From contig CAUUGB010000022.1 of the NCBI GenBank assembly GCA_963544615.1, positions 1 to 14,916 on the forward strand: a stretch of DNA of 14,916 bases, written 5' to 3'. The translations under genes were made by a program, and so were the position numbers. Below, one piece after another: positions 1-6,996 of the stretch; the stretch's first letter is position 1, and every line of letters begins with the position of its first letter. The DNA is from CAUUGB01 sp963544615. Its GTDB lineage: Bacteria > Patescibacteriota > Microgenomatia > UBA1400 > PJMF01. Under the pieces are notes generated by a model. The model saw nothing but the letters and a program-made list of their open reading frames with translations, was not told where the DNA came from and did not search any database.

Positions 1-1
1 A

Positions 2-439
2 GCCGCTTTAGGCGAGCCTAATTATATTGGTCATGACCATACCGATACTTACTATGTTTATTATTCTCTAGCTAATTCTTTTCGCGTGGGCGAGCAGCTT
101 TTAGTTAATGCTCCTGGGCGTGAAGGCAGCAATTATGTCCCCACCAATGATGTGGTTAGCAAGGGGCAAAGTGCCACCATTCGCTTTAAGCGAAATACTC
201 CTGACAACGGACATACCAGTGAGCGTGTTAAGGTATCTGCTTTAGGTGATGATGAAGCCTTAAAAAATATCGCTCGCCACAGACAACTTGGAATATTGGA
301 GTATGGTGGCAGAGTGTTGACTCCAGAAAAAGAAATTGAAATTGACACTAATCAAGCGGTATTTGACACTCCTTGGGGTCGCCTTTATCAAGGCAGTGTA
401 GTACCAGCCGGCAGACAAGTTACTCTGTGGAGACAATAG
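2..439 (+). CDS. 3' part of an exported protein of unknown function with a DTPxGR/TLW domain (5' end outside window)
   Basis: The reading frame is open from the first bases of the window, so the gene begins upstream; a GTG at 86 is internal and has no ribosome binding site. The visible 145 residues are rich in beta-prone segments, have no membrane helix and end in TLWRQ. The C-terminal stretch DTPWGRL, then 11 residues, then VTLW has the same spacing as DTPSGRV...ATLW in the second repeat of the protein at 9301-10101, and a GGR-x-L-x-P motif precedes it as GGK-x-L-x-P does there. I infer a shared extracellular domain; no named family is recognised. The next gene starts 3 nt downstream, so the two are probably one operon. 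Confidence 0.8.
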   Translation, partial: AALGEPNYIGHDHTDTYYVYYSLANSFRVGEQLLVNAPGREGSNYVPTNDVVSKGQSATIRFKRNTPDNGHTSERVKVSALGDDEALKNIARHRQLGILEYGGRVLTPEKEIEIDTNQAVFDTPWGRLYQGSVVPAGRQVTLWRQ

Positions 440-442
440 CCA

Positions 443-1060
443 ATGATAAAAAAATTCTTTCATCGCCTTCATCCTTTAATTTTAATTGGTGTGGTGGTTG
501 CCATAGCTGTGATAGCTACAGTGGGGTATTTTTGGCCACAGGGCACTCCGGGAAATCAAGGCGCTACCATAGAAAATACCCTCATTCCCAACTTAACCAC
601 CACTACCACTAGTGATGCCACTACAGCAAGTGCCGCCAGCATGAGTGCTTTTGCCCGCGAATATTTCACACCTGGTGAACCTTTACGCTGGCTGCAAATT
701 AAAGCGGAGAAAAATCAAGTTGTGCCCCATGATGTGTTAGCTTTTACTCTTAAAGGCAAAAAAGTGACTGAATTAAAAAAAGGTCAGGAATACTTTTTAG
801 CAGCTACCGCTGCTTACCGTCATTTTGCCCCCCGCTCCATTCATGAAGCGGCTCGACTGCAATTACCCAATGTACCACTCACCCCAGTAGATGATGAGGG
901 TGCTTTTATTATTCCTGCTGATACTTGGGTGGTACCAGCAAATATTCCTCATCAGGTTACCTACAAAGTTAATTTTTCGGATCCACGTTTTGAATTTACT
1001 CCAGCTCCCGCAGGAGCGGAAGTAAATGAAGTGTTTACTCTCTGGATAGTCAACAACTAA
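443..1060 (+). CDS. Membrane-anchored exported protein of unknown function
   Basis: This 205-residue protein has a basic N-terminus (MIKKFFHRLH) followed by one hydrophobic helix at about residues 12-31, then a Thr/Ser-rich linker (about 51-68) and a globular domain of about 130 residues. It is probably a signal-anchored extracytoplasmic protein. GGAG at 429-432, inside the end of the preceding gene, lies 10 nt before the ATG and supports this start. The C-terminus ends FTLWIVNN after a TPAPAG-rich segment, loosely recalling the xTLW ending of the upstream protein, but the similarity is too weak to claim homology. It sits 3 nt after the previous stop and is likely cotranscribed and coupled. 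No enzyme motifs were seen. Confidence 0.85.
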   Translation: MIKKFFHRLHPLILIGVVVAIAVIATVGYFWPQGTPGNQGATIENTLIPNLTTTTTSDATTASAASMSAFAREYFTPGEPLRWLQIKAEKNQVVPHDVLAFTLKGKKVTELKKGQEYFLAATAAYRHFAPRSIHEAARLQLPNVPLTPVDDEGAFIIPADTWVVPANIPHQVTYKVNFSDPRFEFTPAPAGAEVNEVFTLWIVNN

Positions 1061-1105
1061 ACCGCATTTCAGCTAGCATAGCAAACTTAAAGGAGGTTGT
1101 ATGAA

Positions 1106-1714
1106 ATGCAAGTGGGAGGAAATCAAGAGTATGCAGTTAGCGTGGCAGCGTTAGTAGTAGCTATCGTTACCTTGTGGGTAGCGCTGTGGTTCTTACCAAT
1201 TAAAGAACCTCGCAGCGCTCAGACCACTCTTACCACGGCTCCCCAGCCTCCAGCCATCAAACGGGAGCTGACAGTAACTTGGCATGACAATGCCCCCATT
1301 AGTGACTTGCTACTCAAAAATGGTTATGTGATCTTTAATATCGGCGAGGTAATAGTGCTCAATTCTTATTCCCGCCTGGTACCCATGGAACTGCAATTGG
1401 CATATGTGAGCCTGGGAGCAGAGCTCAAGGTGGCTGACTGCCCTTTTCAGGTGGTGGAGGAGCGGAGATTTGTCAAACCGCCTCAAGACGTTTCTTGGTT
1501 AATTTCCCGTATTTTAGCAGCCCAATGGTTACACAAACGGCAATGCTATTGTGCGGTAATAGTTGCCCACAATGGCAAAAGTGTTAATCCGTATCAGGAT
1601 GCTTTATGTCTTTTATCAACAGCTACCAACAAACAGCACGATTCAGTGGCTAACAGTTTTCAGCCGGGTGTTTTTTACTCTCTGGCTGCAGGTGTACCAT
1701 TTATATTATCATAA
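1106..1714 (+). CDS. Single-pass exported protein of unknown function
   Basis: A 202-residue protein starting MQVGGNQEYAVSV. The ATG at 1106 is chosen because AGGAGG at 1091-1096 lies 9 nt upstream; an in-frame TTG at 1097 abuts the Shine-Dalgarno, and the ATG at 1101 is in a frame that closes quickly. One membrane helix covers about residues 8-29 (VSVAALVVAIVTLWVALWFL), followed by a short Thr/Pro linker and an extracytoplasmic domain of about 150 residues with four cysteines (CPF, CYC, CLL). No family is recognised. It is the last gene before a strong terminator, 45 nt after the preceding gene with no clear promoter between, so it probably ends the operon that begins upstream of the window. 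Confidence 0.82.
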   Translation: MQVGGNQEYAVSVAALVVAIVTLWVALWFLPIKEPRSAQTTLTTAPQPPAIKRELTVTWHDNAPISDLLLKNGYVIFNIGEVIVLNSYSRLVPMELQLAYVSLGAELKVADCPFQVVEERRFVKPPQDVSWLISRILAAQWLHKRQCYCAVIVAHNGKSVNPYQDALCLLSTATNKQHDSVANSFQPGVFYSLAAGVPFILS

Positions 1715-1723
1715 CCAAAAATT

Positions 1724-1750
1724 AACCCCGGATATTCCGGGGTTTTTTTT
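1724..1750 (+). terminator. Rho-independent terminator of the first operon
   Basis: A 7-bp stem CCCCGGA/TCCGGGG (1726-1732 with 1736-1742), extended by two A-T pairs, has a TAT loop and is followed by eight T (1743-1750). It lies 10 nt after the stop codon at 1714. Confidence 0.93.
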
Positions 1751-1751
1751 G

Positions 1752-1760
1752 TGATATAAT
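1752..1760 (+). promoter_or_regulatory. Extended -10 promoter for the 38-residue membrane protein
   Basis: TGATATAAT matches TGnTATAAT exactly and begins directly after the T-run of the preceding terminator. No good -35 is visible at 17 nt, as expected if the extended -10 carries recognition. Transcription would start near 1767, giving a leader of about 67 nt. Confidence 0.7.
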
Positions 1761-1764
1761 GCTC

Positions 1765-1809
1765 GGCGACAGGGTACTTAAAATTCCCTGTCATCGCCAA
1801 AAAAGGCGA
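1765..1809 (+). promoter_or_regulatory. Leader with two mutually exclusive hairpins
   Basis: GGCGACAGGG (1765-1774) can pair with CCCTG (1786-1790) and TCGCC (1794-1798) around a TCA bulge. The same TCGCC can instead form a hairpin with GGCGA at 1805-1809 across an AAAAAA loop. The two folds share 1794-1798 and cannot coexist. This is seen in the sequence; a regulatory switch is an inference. Confidence 0.5.
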
Positions 1810-1833
1810 ATTTTCATTGAGGAGGGGTCAGGA

Positions 1834-1950
1834 TTGACCTACAGAGAAAAAAGGCAGTGGCAGCAGTTTGAAAAGTGGTATTTGCGTATTGTCATCGCCA
1901 CTGAGGTGGGACTCGCCACTTTGTTACTGGTGATGTACTTGCGCAGCTGA
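1834..1950 (+). CDS. 38-residue single-helix membrane protein
   Basis: The start is TTG at 1834, preceded by GAGGAGG (1819-1825) with an 8-nt spacer. An in-frame ATG at 1759 is rejected because it lies inside the -10 hexamer. The product (MTYREKRQWQQF...) has an amphipathic, charged N-terminal half and one membrane helix over about residues 18-35, with a short tail ending YLRS. It has its own promoter, structured leader and terminator, so it is an independent small gene. The start codon lies in a 5-bp hairpin GGTCA-GGAT-TGACC (1826-1839), resembling the start-codon hairpins of the two secreted-protein genes further along. Function is unknown; a small membrane regulator or subunit is possible. 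Confidence 0.72.
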   Translation: MTYREKRQWQQFEKWYLRIVIATEVGLATLLLVMYLRS

Positions 1951-1972
1951 TGTCAGTCTGACCTAAAACTTT

Positions 1973-2006
1973 AACCTCGAGCCACGGCTTGAGGTTTTTA
2001 CTTTTT
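1973..2006 (+). terminator. Rho-independent terminator after the 38-residue gene
   Basis: The stem CCTCGAGC/GCTTGAGG (1975-1982 with 1987-1994, one G-U pair) has the loop CACG and is flanked by AA/TT. It is followed by TTTTT, AC and a second TTTTT run. It lies 22 nt after the stop. Confidence 0.85.
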
Positions 2007-2065
2007 GCTGGGCACAAAAGCAAGCTTCAGACAGCAATTCACTATATATCCTATAATATTAAATC

Positions 2066-2094
2066 TTGACACCTAAGCTGGTTAATGATATAAT
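2066..2094 (+). promoter_or_regulatory. Consensus sigma-70-type promoter of locus A
   Basis: TTGACA at 2066-2071 and TATAAT at 2089-2094 are separated by exactly 17 nt, with TG one base before the -10 (extended -10). Both hexamers are perfect, which predicts very strong transcription starting near 2101. Confidence 0.93.
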
Positions 2095-2195
2095 GTGAGT
2101 CCTTTAGCATGAGTAGAGTAAGTCTCTTCTCAAGAAGAATTACTTGCTCTCACTCAGGGTGAAGGCTGAACAGGTTTGTCTGTTCAGGTTCTGTA

Positions 2196-2207
2196 ACACA
2201 ACTACTA
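2196..2207 (+). promoter_or_regulatory. 5' arm of the end-to-end pairing in locus A
   Basis: ACACAACTACTA is the perfect reverse complement of TAGTAGTTGTGT at 3383-3394. It lies in the unpaired gap between leader hairpins H2 and H3 and is followed by AAAAATC, as is the corresponding arm in locus B. Confidence 0.7.
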
Positions 2208-2285
2208 AAAAATCTTGGCAGCCATAGCTGTAGCTGAAGCTGCCAAGTGCGGTATTCTGCCTCTCGTCATTAGAGGGGTTGGTTT

Positions 2286-2319
2286 GCTCGACTCTGCATT
2301 GGCAGGGGGAGCTTTTTTT
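2286..2319 (+). promoter_or_regulatory. Terminator-like hairpin just before the locus A ribosome binding site (possible attenuator)
   Basis: GCTC (2286-2289) pairs with GAGC (2309-2312). CTCTGC (2292-2297) pairs with GCAGGG (2302-2307, one G-U) across the loop ATTG, and seven T follow directly. This has the form of an intrinsic terminator, yet it lies upstream of the Shine-Dalgarno of the same gene. CTGCC at 2257-2261 could compete for GGCAG at 2301-2305, but that antiterminator is weak. Confidence 0.55.
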
Positions 2320-2329
2320 CGGAAAGGAG

Positions 2330-2352
2330 GTGTTCTTCATTATGAAGAACAC
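2330..2352 (+). promoter_or_regulatory. Start-codon hairpin of locus A
   Basis: GTGTTCTTCA (2330-2339) pairs perfectly with TGAAGAACAC (2343-2352) across the loop TTA, so the ATG at 2342-2344 lies at the loop/stem edge, directly after AAAGGAGG. The structure would hinder initiation unless opened. Confidence 0.7.
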
Positions 2353-3385
2353 ACTCAAGGTTCTCGCCGTCGCAGTGATGGCTTCGGCAGCGTTTTTTAT
2401 CGGTCGGCTGACCCAAACCGACCCGGTAATGGGTGCTGACCCCACTCCGGCAGTAGTGCCGGCGGTGGTGGCACCGGAAAGTGCTGTGGCTCCGGCGCCA
2501 ACACCAGTGGCCGAACCGGCAATTGCCAGAGGAAGTGGCCATCGCAGTGAGCCGGCACAGCCGGCTCAGGCAGTGGTGGTTGGAGAACCCTCTCCGGCTA
2601 CCACCTTCGGGCTGCCGCCCGAGGAAGAGTTGGAGGAACCGGGAGTACCCCTTCCGGTGCTTAAAGCTCTGCCTGCCGTTATTATCAACGGCAAGCAGAA
2701 GCTACCTGCCGTTACCCCAGTGTTCCCCCATCAGGTTGATGGGAAACGCGTGGGGATTGGGGTCATTGATTATGACCCCAATGAACGGGCGGCGGTGTTC
2801 GAGCAAGTCGTCCGCCATAACCGGGTCAAGGGAGATATCCTGGAAACCCGGTGGCAGGGCGCTGGTCGCCCGCGTCGGGGCGACAAAACGTTCTTGTTCA
2901 ACACGGGAAGGACGTTTTTCGGCCAGAACGACACCAATGGCCATGTTGAAGGCTCCCCCACCAATGGGGTGACCTTCAACGCCCCCAGGCGTGTTCTGGG
3001 CGGCTATGGGACGTTCGTGACAGGATACGTACTCGCCCGCCGGGAAGACGGTAAAAAGGTCCGTGTGGCCTTGAATATCGTCTACATCATGCGTCAGGGT
3101 GCGGTAGTTTTGCGCAACCCGGACGTGTGGAACTTGCGGGAGTTCTTTGTTGCTGGCAACGAGTCATTTGTCAGCATGAACGACCGCGAGATTTACGAAA
3201 ACGAGGCGGCGTGGGCCGGCAGCAATAATGACCGAGCCTACTTCGCGCTCGTCACGGTTCCGGCGGGGGGCATTATCGACCCCGTGGCCGACCGTAAACG
3301 TCTGCTGGCGGAGAAGCAGTTTTTCTCCTTCAGCGAAGGGCTGCCCTTTGAGCTGGCAGTTGCCAGCTCCAAAAAGGGCAAATAG
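2342..3385 (+). CDS. Secreted Pro/Ala-rich protein of unknown function (locus A)
   Basis: The ATG at 2342 is chosen for AAAGGAGG 11 nt upstream and the signal peptide that follows (MKNTLKVLAVAVMASAAFF, helix about residues 5-20); longer frames start inside the terminator-like hairpin. The 347-residue protein then has a low-complexity Pro/Ala/Val linker (about 28-110) containing VVVGEPSPA, and a globular C-terminal region of about 235 residues. That region includes GYGTFV (211-216) and GKKVRV (227-232). VVVGE-x-P, GTFV and GKKVRV also occur in the protein at 9301-10101, suggesting a distant relationship. No named family is recognised. The gene is visibly more GC-rich than its neighbours and its coding strand is full of perfect local hairpins. 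The consensus promoter and ribosome binding site suggest an abundant envelope or extracellular protein. Confidence 0.88.
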   Translation: MKNTLKVLAVAVMASAAFFIGRLTQTDPVMGADPTPAVVPAVVAPESAVAPAPTPVAEPAIARGSGHRSEPAQPAQAVVVGEPSPATTFGLPPEEELEEPGVPLPVLKALPAVIINGKQKLPAVTPVFPHQVDGKRVGIGVIDYDPNERAAVFEQVVRHNRVKGDILETRWQGAGRPRRGDKTFLFNTGRTFFGQNDTNGHVEGSPTNGVTFNAPRRVLGGYGTFVTGYVLARREDGKKVRVALNIVYIMRQGAVVLRNPDVWNLREFFVAGNESFVSMNDREIYENEAAWAGSNNDRAYFALVTVPAGGIIDPVADRKRLLAEKQFFSFSEGLPFELAVASSKKGK

Positions 3386-3394
3386 TAGTTGTGT
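3383..3394 (+). promoter_or_regulatory. 3' arm of the end-to-end pairing in locus A, including the stop codon
   Basis: TAGTAGTTGTGT begins with the stop codon (3383-3385), is complementary over all 12 bases to 2196-2207, and ends 2 nt before the terminator stem. Confidence 0.7.
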
Positions 3395-3396
3395 CC

Positions 3397-3428
3397 GCCC
3401 CCAGGGAATTATCCCCGGGGGCTTTTTT
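3397..3428 (+). terminator. Rho-independent terminator of locus A
   Basis: GCCCCC (3397-3402) pairs with GGGGGC (3417-3422), continued after one A-C mismatch by GGG/CCC, with the loop AATTAT and six T (3423-3428). Confidence 0.92.
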
Positions 3429-3481
3429 ATCCCTTAATTTTGCTGCCCTAACAACTAGGGTATGCATCACCCTCAAAAACT

Positions 3482-3506
3482 CCTATTTTCCTCACCTATT
3501 TTCCTC
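3482..3506. repeat. Tandem 12-bp repeat across the glycosyltransferase stop codon
   Basis: CCTATTTTCCTC occurs at 3482-3493 and again at 3495-3506, one base apart; the second copy contains the stop codon of the minus-strand gene. It probably arose by slippage. No terminator for that gene is visible here. Confidence 0.5.
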
Positions 3507-6500
3507 GACCCATAAATTGGCGACGCAAGCTCTCTTTTAATTGACGATAATTAACTGGTGGCAGCGCACAAGTACGCCGATGACAATAATTGCTGTAGCG
3601 CTGCAGGAGTAAAAGCAGTAAAGCCGCTAAACTCGCAAGCAAACTGACTGCTAACCCCCACCAACCCAACTGCTGCGGCCAAAAATTAATCTCCACCCAA
3701 CATTCATCAGGGCAAACTTGCTGGCTAATTAACCAAGCATTTGCCCAAGAATTAAGGCGCTTTAAGGGTAAAGGACGCCCCTTAATTTTTGCCACCCATC
3801 CTGAATGAAAACCCTGATGTAGCGCTAATAAACCTGCATCACTGCTACCGGGGGTCATTTTAATGCGTGCTCGGTAATGACTAATGCCCAATTTTTGCCC
3901 TTGCATTACCTTGAGGGGATTGATGCGTTGGGGCAATGCGGACTGCAAATCAGTGGCAGTAGATTGGCTTGTCCCTGCTGGTAATAAAGCTATTTGAGCA
4001 AGATAAGCACTATCCACCTCATAAGCGGTGGGAGTGTCTAATAACTGATTGTGTGCCGGCTCACCCATGAGTGATCGCGTGGCGATATTGAGCACCAGCT
4101 CAGCATTTTTAGCTCGACTAGGAGCGCGCAAATAATTAAGCAAAACCTGATAATCTCGCCCCACTAACAAGTTTTCCCACAAAGCCACTTTAGCTTTACT
4201 ATCCCAGAGGTAATAATGAATGGGCCAGCCTTGCAAATTAGCACTATGTAAATGCAGTAAATAACTGGAGCGGGAAATATCCATTTTTTGATGAATAAAA
4301 GTATCACAGCTAGAAGCAAAACCGGCAGCAACATAATTGATAATGCCCGCGTCCACCCTTTTACTATAACTGCCTCGCTGCAGACTATCACAATTAATGC
4401 CATGAGGAAAAATACTCCCAGTTAAGCGCAAACTTGTTGCCAAAGTACGCAAGCTCACCTGTTTGGTGCCCAAAGGGACTGCGACATGCGCAGAGTGGCG
4501 ATATTGCCGCCAGGTGTCTGCCGCTACCTCTATAGAGCGTGCCTGAGACATTTGCACTTGCATGGTGCCAGTGGCGTCAATTTTGGCGGCCTTTTGCGGG
4601 AAAATTGTCCATACCTGATTAGTGTCCAACCGTTCTAAATCATAAAGCTGCGGGGCAGTTTGCTCGCTTAAAAGTACATGCTGGGTGCCAAAATCTAAAT
4701 AAAATGGCTCGCTGCCACTGGGCAAGGGAGGCAAATCAATGGCAATATCGGCATAAAATGCCTGAGTACGCTCATCAAACATGGCTTCAATAGTAGGTGA
4801 AAAAATCAGGCGGTAATGATCTTGGCGATACTGCACTTGCAAGTAAAAAGAAATTTTCTCAGCCTGATGGGCTGGCAGAAATAATTGCCGCCAAATGTTT
4901 AGCCCTTCACCATCACCAAAGCGATAACTGCGCCAAGTCAGCCGAGCAATATCGCTACTTACAGACTCAATTTGCACTTGATTAGGGTCGATTTCTTGCT
5001 GATATAAATATGCCCAGGGCCAATAAACATCAATATTTTTGCCTGCCCCGGGAGAGCGAGATAAAGCGGCTTCACTGACATAAGCTGGAGTTTCTAGTAC
5101 CTGGGTGGCTAAATCGGCAAACACTCCTTGAGGTTGGGTGGGTGCAAAAGTGTAACTAGCGGGAGCAGCCACAAAACTTTCTTGGCTACCACAATCATAT
5201 AAACTTAAAAATTCTTGATGAAAAACTTGCCGACACTCAGGCACTTGGGCAATCAAGTCACGCCACACCTGAGGATAATTATATTGCTGTTTTCTGGGCA
5301 TAAAAATAGCACTATCTAAAAGCAAATAACGCACGTCATACTTTTGCAATACTCGCTTGAAGACATCAGCTTGTTCTTGATAACGAGCATAAAACAACTC
5401 CCGATAAAAATTTTCGTCCTCCCGACTCCACACATCAAAAGCTCGTGCTAAAATTGGCTGTCGCAATCCAAACCAATAAAAACCTATCCCCCGATAAGCT
5501 CCCCAAGAATAAAACTGCCAACCATAAATGGTATCTGCAGGCAATAAAGCCACCCGCGTTTGTTCACTTTGAGTAGCCATAAACTCAAATAATCGCTCAT
5601 AAGCTTGCGGTGGGCGGGAATAAAGTTGATGGTAAATAAAATGTCCGCCAAAAGCAGGCCAAGCATATATCAGCATGAGTAGCAGCATTCCCACAGTCAC
5701 CCAAAAAGTACCATGATAGCGCTTGAAACCAGCAGTAAGCTTACTGTGCAAGTTAATGAAAAAAAATACGCTGCTACCAACCAAAATTGAATATAACATG
5801 CTCAAAGAAGCAATCACTTTAGTAAATGGAGAGCGAAAAAGCTGACTTAAAACTGGCACTCCCAAAAAATTACTCAAAAGTAAAAACACCATCAGCAAAA
5901 AAGCTGCCACCACTCCTAAAGGTAAAAAACTGGCGAATTCTTTTTGACTGGCACGCTGATGGCGATGTTGAGTCCAACAATAATAAATTCCTGCCAAACA
6001 ACCAAGCGCAAAAAAAGCTGCCAAAAACATGGTGGGGGGATAATCCACCCAAGCTTGCAGTGAATATTCATAGCTGTCGGCATTGGGCTGATAATCTAGA
6101 TTATGCCACCAGTAACCTCGCAGCAGTAAAATGTCTAAAGGATTGGCGTAAACCTGATTAGCAATGGTAACCTCGGGAGTGGCAATGCGATTAATCTGAC
6201 TATTCATGGTTAAGGCCGTTCCCCCAGTGAGCACAAAATATGCTTGTGGCAACAGCCAAAATAAATTTGCTACCACACTACAACAGGCAGTCAGCAGCAA
6301 ATTAATTACCGCTTGGCGACGAGAGTGAGGATGTTGGCGTCGCCACACTTGAATAAAATAAACTCCTCCCCAAGCAACCAGCACAAAAGCATAAACTAAA
6401 TAATTGGTTTGAATGTAATATGCTGGTGAAGCGAGAAAGCTTAAAAGTAAAAATTTTGCCCACCAAGAAATTTGTCCACTTTGCCAAGCGCGCCACAGTA

Positions 6501-6996
6501 CATAAAGCAACCACGGTAGGGTGGCAAAAAAACAATAATAGGGCTCAAAAGCCACATAAAAATTTTGCACTGTGCCTAAATTGAGTAAATAAAAAATTGC
6601 CGCCACATTGGCACCGGTTTGTACCAAAGCTAAAGACTGACGACGAGCAAAAATATAAAAAAATAATCGCCGCACTCCAAAAACACCTACCAGTAACATG
6701 GTCATCACCAAACTAAAGCGAATTAGAGAACGAGGTAAAAAGGCAGTTAAAATTAGTACCAATACTTGACGCACTAAATCACTGCCATGAGCCATACCTG
6801 CTAGCAAACCTAAACCCTGATACTCCTGCCATACCGCTTGCAAGCTGCGAGAAATATCTAGCCAAGGATTAATTTCTGGATGCAAATTATCCCAACCGGT
6901 TAAAGTGTAACCCAAGCGATAATTAGTTAGTACTAGCGCTAACCATAAAAAAACAATTAAAATTTGGGCGCAGTAGTGAGTGATAAATTTTTTCAT
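3496..6996 (-). CDS. Large multi-pass GT-C-type glycosyltransferase with periplasmic/extracellular domain
   Basis: The start is ATG at 6996, whose ATGA overlaps the TGA of the preceding gene; a longer frame to 7023 lacks support. The product is 1166 residues. About a dozen hydrophobic helices fill residues 9 to ~470. The first extracytoplasmic loop carries GWDNLHPE (Asp36), the position where GT-C enzymes place the catalytic acid. An extracytoplasmic region of ~630 residues follows, then a last helix near 1110-1135 and a basic tail. The C-terminal SGWVAKIKG...NSWANAWLI stretch resembles the beta-rich end of YfhO/AftD-like membrane glycosyltransferases. It likely transfers a sugar from a lipid carrier onto a surface glycan or protein. 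The exact family (YfhO-like or DUF3367/AftD-like) cannot be settled by eye. It is translationally coupled to the PIG-V-like gene before it. Confidence 0.85.
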   Translation of the reverse strand: MKKFITHYCAQILIVFLWLALVLTNYRLGYTLTGWDNLHPEINPWLDISRSLQAVWQEYQGLGLLAGMAHGSDLVRQVLVLILTAFLPRSLIRFSLVMTMLLVGVFGVRRLFFYIFARRQSLALVQTGANVAAIFYLLNLGTVQNFYVAFEPYYCFFATLPWLLYVLWRAWQSGQISWWAKFLLLSFLASPAYYIQTNYLVYAFVLVAWGGVYFIQVWRRQHPHSRRQAVINLLLTACCSVVANLFWLLPQAYFVLTGGTALTMNSQINRIATPEVTIANQVYANPLDILLLRGYWWHNLDYQPNADSYEYSLQAWVDYPPTMFLAAFFALGCLAGIYYCWTQHRHQRASQKEFASFLPLGVVAAFLLMVFLLLSNFLGVPVLSQLFRSPFTKVIASLSMLYSILVGSSVFFFINLHSKLTAGFKRYHGTFWVTVGMLLLMLIYAWPAFGGHFIYHQLYSRPPQAYERLFEFMATQSEQTRVALLPADTIYGWQFYSWGAYRGIGFYWFGLRQPILARAFDVWSREDENFYRELFYARYQEQADVFKRVLQKYDVRYLLLDSAIFMPRKQQYNYPQVWRDLIAQVPECRQVFHQEFLSLYDCGSQESFVAAPASYTFAPTQPQGVFADLATQVLETPAYVSEAALSRSPGAGKNIDVYWPWAYLYQQEIDPNQVQIESVSSDIARLTWRSYRFGDGEGLNIWRQLFLPAHQAEKISFYLQVQYRQDHYRLIFSPTIEAMFDERTQAFYADIAIDLPPLPSGSEPFYLDFGTQHVLLSEQTAPQLYDLERLDTNQVWTIFPQKAAKIDATGTMQVQMSQARSIEVAADTWRQYRHSAHVAVPLGTKQVSLRTLATSLRLTGSIFPHGINCDSLQRGSYSKRVDAGIINYVAAGFASSCDTFIHQKMDISRSSYLLHLHSANLQGWPIHYYLWDSKAKVALWENLLVGRDYQVLLNYLRAPSRAKNAELVLNIATRSLMGEPAHNQLLDTPTAYEVDSAYLAQIALLPAGTSQSTATDLQSALPQRINPLKVMQGQKLGISHYRARIKMTPGSSDAGLLALHQGFHSGWVAKIKGRPLPLKRLNSWANAWLISQQVCPDECWVEINFWPQQLGWWGLAVSLLASLAALLLLLLQRYSNYCHRRTCALPPVNYRQLKESLRRQFMGRGK

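Larger units (their letters stand above)
2101..2341 (+). promoter_or_regulatory. Long stem-loop leader of locus A
   Basis: This gene-free stretch is an untranslated leader of about 240 nt made of successive hairpins. H1 (2111-2155) is a 13-bp stem with one bulge and one G-U pair. H2 (2166-2187) is CTGAACAG/CTGTTCAG. H3 (2214-2247) is CTTGGCAGC/GCTGCCAAG. H4 (2260-2276) is CCTCT/AGAGG. H5 (2286-2312) is followed by T7. Between H2 and H3 is an unpaired 12-mer (2196-2207) that is complementary to the 3' UTR. A strong Shine-Dalgarno, AAAGGAGG (2323-2330), ends the leader. The hairpins are directly visible; transcript identity and function are inferred. Confidence 0.75.

Noticed and set aside
1759..1833. 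ATG at 1759 as the start of the small membrane protein
   Set aside because: The ATG overlaps the TATAAT hexamer and precedes the likely transcription start; TTG at 1834 has GAGGAGG at 8 nt.
2052..2057. A second TATAAT upstream of locus A as a tandem promoter
   Set aside because: No acceptable -35 at 16-18 nt and no extended -10; the promoter at 2066-2094 is perfect.
2196..3394. The 12-13-bp inverted repeats flanking each ORF as transposon terminal inverted repeats
   Set aside because: They lie between promoter and terminator, differ between the two loci, have no target duplications, and the enclosed ORFs are secreted proteins rather than transposases.
2101..3428. Loci A and B as group I/II introns or retron-like elements
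   Set aside because: No domain V-like hairpin, reverse transcriptase, maturase or homing endonuclease is seen, and the ORFs start with signal peptides under normal translation signals.
5826..6161. Plus-strand 111-codon frame inside the large glycosyltransferase gene
   Set aside because: It lies fully antisense to a well-supported membrane protein and has no promoter, ribosome site or recognisable protein character.
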